From: Candidatus Thiodiazotropha sp. LNASS1
GTDB lineage: Bacteria > Pseudomonadota > Gammaproteobacteria > Chromatiales > Chromatiaceae
Direction: 5' to 3'
Assembly: GCF_964212655.1 (NCBI RefSeq)
Contig: NZ_OZ156465.1
Span: 1,674,001 to 1,738,000, forward strand
Length of the DNA: 64,000 nt
How positions within the stretch are numbered: the first letter of the stretch is position 1; every line of letters starts with the position of its first letter. Shown here one piece after another: positions 27,285 to 35,569 of the stretch. The notes under the pieces are model-generated. The model saw nothing but the letters and a program-made list of their open reading frames with translations, was not told the origin of the DNA and ran no database searches. The position numbers and the translations under genes were made by a program.

Positions 27285-28523
27285 CTAGCGCAACAAAAAA
27301 TGGCGTTTCGCCTCAACACCAATATCCGGCAGATTGAAAAATATTCCATCCACACCCTGGTTGAAAAGATGGATTGCCTCTGATTTCAATCCCTCCCTCC
27401 ATGCGCCATCCCCTGTTTGTGGCGTGGATGAGTGCTCACACAAAGGAAAGACATGCACATGCATACCTCGATTGAGTGCATGTTCAATGTAGGGTGGAAC
27501 CGTTCCTCGATCAACCGAATCAATATACCCGGTTGTATTACTGTCCTCACTATCGATGTTGTACATAGACAGAGTCGGCATAAGACTCCCGAGCCATGTA
27601 GCTATTCCACTTGCATAGCGGTTTACCATCCAATCGATAGCAGCAGGGGAGGTGAGGAGTTGATAGTTTAGTTGGGATACAACCGTTGCAATCGAGGTGA
27701 GATCACCATAATAGTGCTCGAGGTCGTCCCCCCGGTTGTGATGGTAGACAAAATCATAGGGTCTGGAAAAGTCGCCCTCCGGAAGTGTCAATTCGCCTTT
27801 GATATCGCCGAATAGTTGAATCAACGGCAGCTCCAGATTATACGATGGCATGATCCGGTCATGTAACTCGATCAGATTGGCGATTTCAAAGGATTGTATG
27901 AATACCCGGTCTTTGGCGGTAAACGCCTCACGCTGCAACACCTCGATCAAAATACGGGAAATCGATTTATGAATCGGTGATCCATCCAGATAACCACCTT
28001 CAAAGGCGTAGTAGGTTGGATACTTTGTTTCCGGATAGATGCCGATCTTCAATCCATGCGCCAGTTCCTCCTGCCTGACCAGGGCTATAACCTCCTCGAG
28101 GGTGGGTATGCCAAGTTCCGCTTCATTCAACTCCCGCCATTCGCGGCTGTCGGGGTCACTCCAACGGATACCCAGGGTTTTGATTTCCGAGAGCTCGAAA
28201 TCTTCACAAAACCACCCCTCTCTTTGCATCCCGTCAACCTGCTTGGTGGTGTAGCGATCTGCAAATTCGGGATGTTGCGCGACATCCGTTGTAAGACTCA
28301 ATTCATTGTCATGTCGAGCGATGAGTCGATGATCCCTCGTCAGGACCAGGTCGGGCTCGATAAAATCGACTCCCATCCTGATTGCCAATCGATAGGAAGC
28401 CAGGGTATGTTCCGGAAGGTATCCGCATGCACCACGGTGACCGATAACCAGGGGTCTGTCAGCCGCCACACTCACGTTCCGCTGCGTTTCACGAGTATCG
28501 CTATCCTGTGTTGAAAACGTCAT
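27285..28523 (-). CDS. GlpQ-type glycerophosphodiester phosphodiesterase
   Basis: 412 residues. VIGHRGACGYLPEHTLASYR, then FIEPDLVLT and IARHDNEL, give the conserved His-Arg, Glu-x-Asp and His of the GDPD TIM barrel. The long insert (QREGWFCEDFELSEIKTLG) and the overall length match periplasmic GlpQ rather than the shorter UgpQ. However, no signal peptide is visible before the domain, so a cytoplasmic location is possible. It hydrolyses glycerophosphodiesters to glycerol-3-phosphate and an alcohol. A single gene, divergent from cysZ. Confidence 0.9.
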   Translation of the reverse strand: MTFSTQDSDTRETQRNVSVAADRPLVIGHRGACGYLPEHTLASYRLAIRMGVDFIEPDLVLTRDHRLIARHDNELSLTTDVAQHPEFADRYTTKQVDGMQREGWFCEDFELSEIKTLGIRWSDPDSREWRELNEAELGIPTLEEVIALVRQEELAHGLKIGIYPETKYPTYYAFEGGYLDGSPIHKSISRILIEVLQREAFTAKDRVFIQSFEIANLIELHDRIMPSYNLELPLIQLFGDIKGELTLPEGDFSRPYDFVYHHNRGDDLEHYYGDLTSIATVVSQLNYQLLTSPAAIDWMVNRYASGIATWLGSLMPTLSMYNIDSEDSNTTGYIDSVDRGTVPPYIEHALNRGMHVHVFPLCEHSSTPQTGDGAWREGLKSEAIHLFNQGVDGIFFNLPDIGVEAKRHFLLR

Positions 28524-28636
28524 GGGCTGACCAGGTTAAATTTGGTTAAACCCACACTACCCGTGCGCATCTTTCATGACAATAGGTTATATTTCGGAGT
28601 TTATATTTATGGATCGCGAAGTTTAGGATTTCAATC

Positions 28637-29377
28637 ATGGTGAAAAACCCGCTCGCAGGCGCAAGCTACTTATTGAGAGGGCTCGCTCTGCTGACCAAAC
28701 CCGGCTTGAGACCCTTTGTACTGATCCCGCTGACTATCAATATCATCGTCTTCAGTTTACTGATCTGGCTCGGTGTCGATCAGTTCGAGCAACTGATGGA
28801 TCGTTTTCTTCCCGGCGACGAGAGTTGGCTGGCCTGGCTTAGGTGGATATTGTGGCCACTGTTCGCCATCACCCTGCTATTAATCATTTTCTATACCTTC
28901 ACCGTCATTGCCAACCTGATCGCCGCTCCGTTTAATGGGCTTCTGGCGGAAAAGGTTGAACTCCACCTGGGAGGGAAGATCCCGAGTCAACCAACCGGCG
29001 CAAAACAGATCGTCAAGGATGTGGTGCCTTCAATTGTGTCGGAGTTACGCAAGCTACTCTATTTCCTGTTACGCGCCATCCCTCTGTTGATTCTTTTCCT
29101 CATACCTGGCGTGAATATCGTCGCACCCTTTCTGTGGATGGCATTCAGCGCCTGGTTCCTCGCCGTGGAGTATGGCGACTACCCGATGGCCAATCATAAT
29201 CTGGCCTTTAAACAGCAGCACATGCGACTCAAGCAGGCCCGCTACTCATCCCTTACCTTCGGCGCCGGATTGACCCTGATGATGATGGTGCCCATCCTCA
29301 ACTTCATCGCCATGCCGACGGCCGTCGCCGGCGCCACCCTTTTCTGGCATGAACGCCTGCGTCATATTGAGGGTTGA
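28637..29377 (+). CDS. cysZ: CysZ-family sulfate transporter / EI24 membrane protein
   Basis: 246 residues starting MVKNPLAGASYLLRGLALLT, with hydrophobic segments (PLTINIIVFSLLIWLG; LFAITLLLIIFYTFTVIANL; LLILFLIPGVNIVAPFLW) and the conserved LIAAPFNGLLAEKVE. This matches CysZ, an inner-membrane sulfate uptake protein for assimilation. The length is normal. No cysteine-synthesis gene is adjacent. Confidence 0.9.
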   Translation: MVKNPLAGASYLLRGLALLTKPGLRPFVLIPLTINIIVFSLLIWLGVDQFEQLMDRFLPGDESWLAWLRWILWPLFAITLLLIIFYTFTVIANLIAAPFNGLLAEKVELHLGGKIPSQPTGAKQIVKDVVPSIVSELRKLLYFLLRAIPLLILFLIPGVNIVAPFLWMAFSAWFLAVEYGDYPMANHNLAFKQQHMRLKQARYSSLTFGAGLTLMMMVPILNFIAMPTAVAGATLFWHERLRHIEG

Positions 29378-29389
29378 TGGGTTAAAAAA

Positions 29390-29410
29390 AGTCCGCAAAT
29401 AAACGCAAAT
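29390..29410. repeat. Dispersed CCGCAAAT/ACGCAAAT repeat, copy D
   Basis: AGTCCGCAAATAAACGCAAAT just after the cysZ stop. It is inverted relative to 29571-29602, and the two bound about 160 bp with no gene. Confidence 0.7.
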
Positions 29411-29570
29411 GCTGCGCAGGGTGAGGCTTGCAGTACCAATACTCATTCATTGACACAGACAATATCAAAACGGTTTCAGAGTGCCACAATCCGCACCTTA
29501 CTCATGAAATATAATTAACTTTCTTTTCTGTACTCAGGTTCTTACGTGGAAACAAATGTGATTAGAGAAT

Positions 29571-29602
29571 TTTTGCGTTTATTCGCGTTCATTTGCGGAC
29601 TA
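29571..29602. repeat. Dispersed CCGCAAAT/ACGCAAAT repeat, copy E (inverted)
   Basis: The minus strand reads AGTCCGCAAATGAACGCGAA followed by TAAACGCAAAA. It pairs with copy D, like the A/B pair near 19.2 kb, and lies just beyond the end of the aminotransferase gene. Confidence 0.7.
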
Positions 29603-29619
29603 TTCTTCTTCAAAAACAT

Positions 29620-30780
29620 TTAACCCGCCAGAAATCGACTGATTCTATCCACGCCTTCCTGCAAACGCTCTAGGTCTGTGGTGTAGGCGAAGCGCAGATG
29701 CGATTCCGGTTGATTGAAGCCGAAATCGAGTCCGGGTGTAACCGCCACACCCGCCTCGTGTAACAACCTCTGGGCAAAGGCCCGGCTGTCATCGCACAAT
29801 TCACTACAACCGGCATAGAGATAGAAAGCACCCTGCGGTGTCACCGGTATAGAGAATCCCAAATCACGCAACGCAGGCAGCAGGAAGTCGCGGCGTTGCC
29901 GGAAGGCCTGGCGGCGTTGTTCCAGAATCTCCATCACTGCCGGTGTGAATGCACCGAGAGCGGCGTGTTGAGAGAGTGTCGGCGCCGAAAGAAATATATT
30001 CTGTGCCAAACGGTCGATGGGATCGATCAAGGGCTCTGGCGCAACCAGCCAGCCCAGCCGCCAACCGGTCATACCGAAAAACTTTGAAAAACTGTTGATG
30101 ACAAACAAATTATCAGCATATCGAAGCGCCGTTCCGCCTGCTTCGTCATAAACCAGCCCCTGATAGATCTCATCAACGATCAAAACCCCGCCCAGCCGTT
30201 CCACCGTGGCGTGCAGCATCCGCATCTCCTCATCGGGGATCAGGGTGCCGGTCGGATTGGACGGTGATGCTACCAATACGGCCTTGGTATCTTCCCGCCA
30301 GGCCTCCTCCACCAGCTGAGCCGTCAATTGATACCCGGTCTCCGGTCCCACAGCCACGGCTATGGGTAGACCATCGACCAACTCCACAAAGTGGCGGTTA
30401 CAGGGATAGCCGGGATCTGCCAGCAGTACCGATTCTCCGGGATTGATCAAAACGCTCATGATCAGCTGCAGCGCACCGGAAGAACCGGGTGTAACAACCA
30501 CGCGCCCGGGATCGATCTCGGTTGTATATTGGTCGCGATAGTGATTGGCGATAGCCTGACGCAATGCCGCCAGACCCGTCGCGGGGGTATAGTGAATATC
30601 ACCCGATGCCAGAGCAGCCTGCCCCTCGGCAACGACCGGCGCCGGGGTATCGAAATCGGGCTCCCCTATCTCCATGTGGATGACCGATCGACCCTCGGCC
30701 TCCATACGACGCGCCTGGGCCAGTAGGTCCATGACGTAGAAGGGAGCGATGCGCTGCATGCGCCGGGCGATGGGATTCAT
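29620..30780 (-). CDS. Class I/II pyridoxal-phosphate aminotransferase
   Basis: 386 residues. Fold-type I aminotransferase motifs: VTPGSSGALQLIM (cofactor-binding loop), ASPSNPTGTLI, IVDEIYQGLVYDE and the Schiff-base lysine in NSFSKFFGMTGWRLGWLVAP, then FRFAYT-like LRFAYT near the end (carboxylate-binding Arg). It resembles AspC/alanine-type enzymes; the amino donor is uncertain. Its ATG overlaps the end of the cbbY-like gene by 4 nt, so the two are co-translated. Confidence 0.9.
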   Translation of the reverse strand: MNPIARRMQRIAPFYVMDLLAQARRMEAEGRSVIHMEIGEPDFDTPAPVVAEGQAALASGDIHYTPATGLAALRQAIANHYRDQYTTEIDPGRVVVTPGSSGALQLIMSVLINPGESVLLADPGYPCNRHFVELVDGLPIAVAVGPETGYQLTAQLVEEAWREDTKAVLVASPSNPTGTLIPDEEMRMLHATVERLGGVLIVDEIYQGLVYDEAGGTALRYADNLFVINSFSKFFGMTGWRLGWLVAPEPLIDPIDRLAQNIFLSAPTLSQHAALGAFTPAVMEILEQRRQAFRQRRDFLLPALRDLGFSIPVTPQGAFYLYAGCSELCDDSRAFAQRLLHEAGVAVTPGLDFGFNQPESHLRFAYTTDLERLQEGVDRISRFLAG

Positions 30781-31550
30781 GGGTCTGCTCTGTCATGCAG
30801 TGCCCTAAGCAGGGCAAGATCGACGAATTGGCGTCCCCCAGTCTCGCCAAATTTCACCTGAAAGGGTTGCTCGGGCTCACCAAACTGATCGACGACGAGC
30901 CTAGCCCCATTAAAGTCATCCTCGGCGGTATAACCATTGGTGGTAACCAGAATCGAGGAGATCGAGGCTTGACTGGCTGACTGTACGCCATTGTGTGAAT
31001 CCTCGAAAGCGATACAGGCATCCCCTTGCAGGCCCATCTGATCAAGTGCCCAGAGATAAATATCGGGCGCCGGTTTTTTTGCCGGTACGATATCCCCCGC
31101 CGCTATCACCTCAAACCAACGCTCTGCATCGGGATCAAGACTATGTTGCAGCAGTGCACTGACATTGGCCGGCGTGGTTGTGGTAGCAATCGCCAAACGT
31201 AGTCCGGCCTGGCGTGCCTCCTGCAACAGTCGTTTTACCCCGTTGCGCATCGGTATCAATCCTTGCGACAACATTCGGGTATAGTGATCGGTCTTAGCGG
31301 CGTGAAGCGCGGCGATGAACCCGTCCAGATCCGCGGGTCCGGGGAAATCGGGGTTATAGTGGTCAAGATAGTAACGGATGCGCTCCTTGCCTCCCGTAAC
31401 TGCCAGTAGCTTGCCATACAGCGCCACAGACCACTCCCAGTCGAGCCCAGCCTCTTCAAAGGCCTTGTTGAAAGCCACCCGGTGACCATCTCGCTCGGTA
31501 TCCGCGAGAGTACCATCCACATCGAATATCAATGCCTTTAGATCTGCCAT
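30777..31550 (-). CDS. cbbY: CbbY-type HAD sugar-bisphosphate phosphatase
   Basis: 257 residues. HAD motifs I-IV are visible: LIFDVDGTLADTERDGHR, IATTTTPANVS, the lysine in IVPAKKPAPDIY, and FEDSHNGVQSA. The start and cap region (TERDGHRVAFNKAFEEAGL) match CbbY, which removes the Rubisco inhibitor xylulose-1,5-bisphosphate. This supports a Calvin-cycle organism, although no cbb operon is in the window. It overlaps the aminotransferase gene downstream. Confidence 0.85.
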   Translation of the reverse strand: MADLKALIFDVDGTLADTERDGHRVAFNKAFEEAGLDWEWSVALYGKLLAVTGGKERIRYYLDHYNPDFPGPADLDGFIAALHAAKTDHYTRMLSQGLIPMRNGVKRLLQEARQAGLRLAIATTTTPANVSALLQHSLDPDAERWFEVIAAGDIVPAKKPAPDIYLWALDQMGLQGDACIAFEDSHNGVQSASQASISSILVTTNGYTAEDDFNGARLVVDQFGEPEQPFQVKFGETGGRQFVDLALLRALHDRADP

Positions 31551-31833
31551 TACTGCACCTTGGAATTATATAGACCCACTCAAGTTATGGTTTTTTCACG
31601 ACCAGGGCACTAGCTTAACCATTGGAGGGTAGTGTGCATAGCCGTCTGGAAAGGTAAAAAACCGCATAATTAATGAGCTGTGACAACTGTTATTCAGATA
31701 TCTACCTTTAATTTCAGTCGAATTGAACCAATCTTATGTATTGGGAAAGCGATTAACAAAGCCGACTCGGTTTTGTTGTTTCGTTCTTTCCTTTCTGGTA
31801 TAGATATGCGCCTTCACTGAAGAGGTACCATGA

Positions 31834-32274
31834 ATGGCCCAGAAGAAAGCCAACACCCAAGGGGCTAAAGCCTTTGGCATAGAGCCCTATAAGTCCGCCA
31901 AGGGCGAAGAGTATATGAATGAGGGACAGGAGACTCATTTCCGCGCCATCCTGGATGCATGGAAATCCAACCTGATGCAAGAGGTTGATCGCACCGTGCA
32001 TCATATGCAGGATGAAGCGGCCAATTTCCCTGATCCCAACGATCGCGCGACCCAGGAATCGGAGTTCAGCCTTGAGCTGCGAACCCGGGACCGGGAGCGT
32101 AAACTGATCAAAAAAATCGATGAGGCCCTGGAGAAGCTCGATAACCATGACTATGGCTACTGTGAATCCTGCGGTGTGGAGATCGGGATCAGGCGGCTAG
32201 AGGCCCGTCCAACCGCCACCCAGTGTATCGATTGCAAAACGCTCGATGAGATTCGCGAAAAACAGATGGGATAG
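31834..32274 (+). CDS. dksA: RNA polymerase-binding transcription factor DksA
   Basis: 146 residues. The coiled-coil tip motif D-x-x-D-x-A is present as [16 protein letters not shown], and a four-cysteine zinc finger ([10 protein letters not shown], then CIDCK) near the end. The length is usual for DksA. It binds the RNA polymerase secondary channel and, with ppGpp, adjusts rRNA and biosynthetic promoters. It is followed by a strong intrinsic terminator and then gluQ, the usual gammaproteobacterial order. Confidence 0.97.
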   Translation: MAQKKANTQGAKAFGIEPYKSAKGEEYMNEGQETHFRAILDAWKSNLMQEVDRTVHHMQDEAANFPDPNDRATQESEFSLELRTRDRERKLIKKIDEALEKLDNHDYGYCESCGVEIGIRRLEARPTATQCIDCKTLDEIREKQMG

Positions 32275-32296
32275 CGCCATCTTCAATTTGCCTCAC

Positions 32297-32326
32297 GAAA
32301 AACCGGCAGTAGCCGGTTTTTCTGTT
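32297..32326 (+). terminator. Rho-independent terminator after dksA
   Basis: A perfect 11-bp stem GAAAAACCGGC / GCCGGTTTTTC with loop AGTA, starting 23 bp after the dksA stop; the A and T ends of the stem also supply the U-tract. Confidence 0.9.
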
Positions 32327-32375
32327 TATGACGGCTGCCGCTTATTCCAAAAGCCATTGGAAAACAGAGGCATAC

Positions 32376-33311
32376 ATGCCAGATACAGATAAAAATAGAG
32401 GCTATCGGGGTCGATTTGCCCCCTCTCCCAGCGGCGAACTCCATTTCGGGTCGCTGGTGGCGGCAATGGGCAGCTATCTGGATGCCCGCAGCCATCAGGG
32501 TGAGTGGTTTGTTCGAATGGAGGACCTGGATCGGACACGGGAGGTAAAAGGCGCCGCCAAATCTATCCTGCAGACTTTGGAAAACCTCGGCTTTCGCTGG
32601 GACGGTGAGGTCATCTACCAGAGCCGAAGAACAGCCGCCTATGCCGAAGCGGTCGACAGGCTCATCCAGGCACGGCTCGCCTATCCCTGCGGCTGTTCCC
32701 GCAAATTGATCGAAGAACAGGCAAAATATGGATCAGAGGGGACGATCTACCCAGGCACCTGCCGCAATGGTGTCCCGCAAGGAAGAGCGGAGAGGAGTGT
32801 TCGCATCCTTACCACCGATGAGATGATCACGATCGTGGATAGCGTACAGGGCCGGATCGGCCAGCAGATCAACAGAGAGATAGGGGATTTTGTGATTCGG
32901 CGGGCCGATGGCTTTCATGCCTATCAGCTGGCAGTGGTTATCGACGATGCCTGGCAGGGGATAACAGACATTGTTCGGGGCGCGGATCTACTCAGCTCCA
33001 CCCCCAGACAGCACTATCTGCAACAACTGCTGCGGATACCCCACCCCAATTACGCTCACCTCCCGTTGGCCGTTGACGATCAGGGCCGAAAGCTGAGTAA
33101 GCAATTCAAGGATGCCCCGGTGGATCCCAAGCAGCCGATGGATATCCTCTTGCGTGCCCTCGACTTTCTCAAACAGCCACTGCCCCCTCAGCGTCCCGAG
33201 ACGATCGAGGCATTCTGGCAATGGGCTGTTCCGCGCTGGTCACTGAAGCCGATTCCGGCGCAACTTCAGATCCCCGCCACATCTCGCAAGAATTTGAACA
33301 ATTTACGGTAA
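32376..33311 (+). CDS. gluQ: Glutamyl-Q tRNA(Asp) synthetase
   Basis: 311 residues from ATG 32376 (MPDTDKNRGYRGRFAPSPSG), chosen because an in-frame ATG at 32328 lies at the edge of the dksA terminator. It is the truncated class I GluRS paralogue: HIGH-like ELHFGSLVAA, RMEDLDRTRE, zinc-type cysteines YPCGCSRK and PGTCRNG, and KMSKS-like GRKLSKQF, with no anticodon-binding domain. It attaches glutamate to queuosine-34 of tRNA-Asp. The 3' end overlaps the convergent yjgA gene by 46 nt. Confidence 0.95.
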   Translation: MPDTDKNRGYRGRFAPSPSGELHFGSLVAAMGSYLDARSHQGEWFVRMEDLDRTREVKGAAKSILQTLENLGFRWDGEVIYQSRRTAAYAEAVDRLIQARLAYPCGCSRKLIEEQAKYGSEGTIYPGTCRNGVPQGRAERSVRILTTDEMITIVDSVQGRIGQQINREIGDFVIRRADGFHAYQLAVVIDDAWQGITDIVRGADLLSSTPRQHYLQQLLRIPHPNYAHLPLAVDDQGRKLSKQFKDAPVDPKQPMDILLRALDFLKQPLPPQRPETIEAFWQWAVPRWSLKPIPAQLQIPATSRKNLNNLR

Positions 33312-33709
33312 GATGCGGGAGGACGCGCCTGCTCACGTTCTCTGCGGGTAGCCTGGATCAACTGTCGCAATCTTTGACGATCCGCCTCCGGGTAGACCTG
33401 CATGAATTCACCAAACGCCTCGCTCTCCTCGTCCAACAGCCTCTCCCGCCAGCGTTCCAGGGTATGGAACAGGTTGACATCGGCCTGGCGCCTGTCATCG
33501 ATTTCACCTATCACCCGCCTGATCGTGTCAAGATCCTCGGTGCGCAGCAACTTACCCAGGCGTCGGTAGTGCCGACGCAGGGCGTTCAGTGATTTGATCC
33601 GCCTGCTCTCTTCCAGCGCCTCTTGCAATGCAGCACTCAACGGTATGCGCGACAACACCGTTGGCGGCAGTGTGGTGAGACGCTCACCAAGCTGCACCAG
33701 AGCCAACAT
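33266..33709 (-). CDS. yjgA: Ribosome biogenesis factor YjgA/DarP (DUF615), start region shifted
   Basis: 147 residues from ATG 33709: the helical DUF615 protein that helps assemble the 50S subunit (RIKSLNALRRHYRRLGKLLR, RLRQLIQATRREREQARPPA). Family-typical sequence EGPSKSEIKRE lies in frame upstream, as far as 33763, but has no ordinary start codon. An ATG placed exactly after the recJ stop (33762) is in the neighbouring frame. A single missing base just behind that ATG would explain both facts. As it stands, translation could restart at 33709 and give a shortened protein. Confidence 0.8.
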   Translation of the reverse strand: MLALVQLGERLTTLPPTVLSRIPLSAALQEALEESRRIKSLNALRRHYRRLGKLLRTEDLDTIRRVIGEIDDRRQADVNLFHTLERWRERLLDEESEAFGEFMQVYPEADRQRLRQLIQATRREREQARPPASYRKLFKFLRDVAGI

Positions 33710-33762
33710 CTCGCGTTTGATCTCGCTCTTGCTGGGCCCTTCGAATCCCTGTTCTTGTTCAT

Positions 33763-35484
33763 CTAGGTTGTCGATTGGATTGTCTCCACGATCAATTGTG
33801 GCGATCGTTTGCCGCGAAACTCATTCACATCCAGCCGATAGGTCAATCGTATCGGTCGATCAGGATCGGATAGCAGCGGCTGATTGAAAGCAATTGCATC
33901 GATTGTCCAGGCGCTGCTTGAAGATGATAACTCCAATTTGAGATGATGATCACCCACTACACGTTGCTGCTGGAGATCGAAGCGGCCCTCAAACAGCGGC
34001 TCTGGGAATCCCTGCCCCCAGGGGCCTCCGTTGCGCAGGATTTCCGCCATCTCCAAGCTCATCTCGTCCGGCAGCAACTCCCCGTCTGTGAGCACTACAC
34101 CTTCCAGCATTTCAGGGCTCAGTTGATCGTCTGCCGCTAGCTCGAAAGCCTTTTTGAAGCGGGGATAATCCGCCTCAGAGAGGGTCAGTCCGGCAGCCAT
34201 CGCGTGCCCCCCGAAGCGGGTAATCAATCCGGGGTTATGGCTGGCGATGCCTGCCAGCAGGTCCCGCATGTGTAATCCGGCGATAGAGCGTGCGGAACCT
34301 TTAAGCGTGCCTGCACCCCCCCTGGCAAAAGCAATCACAGGACGGTGGTACTGCGCCTTGATACGGGATGCCAGGATACCCACCACGCCCTGGTGCCACG
34401 CCTCATCATAGAGACAAAGTCCTGCCGGCAACCCGCCATCGGCATTGAGATGCAGTCGGTCAAGCAGGGAATCAGCCTGGATTTTCATCGCCTGCTCAAT
34501 TGTGCGGCGTTCCTGATTGAGCCGATCAAGTTCCTGTGCCATTTGCCGGGCCGCTTTTAACGACTCGGTGAGCAAGCACTCGATACCGAGCCCCATATCA
34601 TCGAGACGGCCTGCGGCGTTGAGACGCGGGCCGACAGCAAACCCGATATCCGAGGCTATGATATTGGGCAGGGAGCGTTTGGCAACCTCCGCCAGGGCAC
34701 GTATGCCGGGTCGACAATATCCGGCACGGATCCGCTTCAAACCCTGGGCCACCAACACCCGATTATTGTGATCAAGAGGTACAAGGTCACAGATAGTGCC
34801 GAGTGCGACCAGGTCGAGCCATTGGGCGGGATTGGGCTCACTCAATCCCCGCTGTGTAAACCACCCGATACGCCTCAGTTTTCTGAAAAGGGCCGCCATA
34901 ACGTAGAAAACCACACCGACACCGGCTAGATGTTTGCTGGGAAAGCTATCACCCGGCTGATTTGGATTGACGATGGCGGCCGCACAAGGCAAACGATCAG
35001 GCGGCAGATGGTGGTCTGTGATAAGTACAGGAATTCCCAAATCATTCGCTCTTTCCACACCAGACAGGCTGGAGATGCCGTTGTCGACGGTAATGATCAG
35101 CCCAGGCTCCTTGCCGGCTGCCAGATCTACCAGTTCAGGCGTCAATCCATACCCGTAATCGAAGCGGTTAGGCACCAGATAAGAGACCCGTTTCGCGCCA
35201 TAGGCACCCAAGGCCAACATCGCCAATGCGGTACTGGTAGCCCCATCTGCATCGTAATCTCCGACGATCAGAATCGATTTATCGAGATGAAGCGCCTCAA
35301 ACAGCAGATCGGCCGCATCGGTGACCCCTTTCATCTGGCCTACCGGCGCCATATGGGCCAGCTCGAGCTCGAGTTCGCTATCCCTGGTCAATCCCCTGGC
35401 GCTGTATATCCGCTGCATGACCGGATGGATCGAGGCCGACAATAAACTGGCTTCGGCCGGAAGCGGACGTTGCAGGATCTTCAC
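33763..35484 (-). CDS. recJ: Single-stranded-DNA-specific exonuclease RecJ
   Basis: 573 residues, the usual length. DHH-superfamily motifs: ILIVGDYDADGATSTALAM, TVDNGISS, LITDHHLPPD, and the DHHA1 region with GSARSIAGLHMRDLL and RFGGHAMAAGLTL. It is a 5'-3' single-strand exonuclease in recombination and mismatch or base-excision repair. It precedes yjgA on the same strand and is divergent from the BatD gene. Confidence 0.97.
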   Translation of the reverse strand: MKILQRPLPAEASLLSASIHPVMQRIYSARGLTRDSELELELAHMAPVGQMKGVTDAADLLFEALHLDKSILIVGDYDADGATSTALAMLALGAYGAKRVSYLVPNRFDYGYGLTPELVDLAAGKEPGLIITVDNGISSLSGVERANDLGIPVLITDHHLPPDRLPCAAAIVNPNQPGDSFPSKHLAGVGVVFYVMAALFRKLRRIGWFTQRGLSEPNPAQWLDLVALGTICDLVPLDHNNRVLVAQGLKRIRAGYCRPGIRALAEVAKRSLPNIIASDIGFAVGPRLNAAGRLDDMGLGIECLLTESLKAARQMAQELDRLNQERRTIEQAMKIQADSLLDRLHLNADGGLPAGLCLYDEAWHQGVVGILASRIKAQYHRPVIAFARGGAGTLKGSARSIAGLHMRDLLAGIASHNPGLITRFGGHAMAAGLTLSEADYPRFKKAFELAADDQLSPEMLEGVVLTDGELLPDEMSLEMAEILRNGGPWGQGFPEPLFEGRFDLQQQRVVGDHHLKLELSSSSSAWTIDAIAFNQPLLSDPDRPIRLTYRLDVNEFRGKRSPQLIVETIQSTT

Positions 35485-35569
35485 AATACCAATTACCCCT
35501 GGAAACTTATGCTTGTTGCCCCCATCTAATGGGATGGCTCATTATACAGTCCAAGTAGTCAAAAAAACG

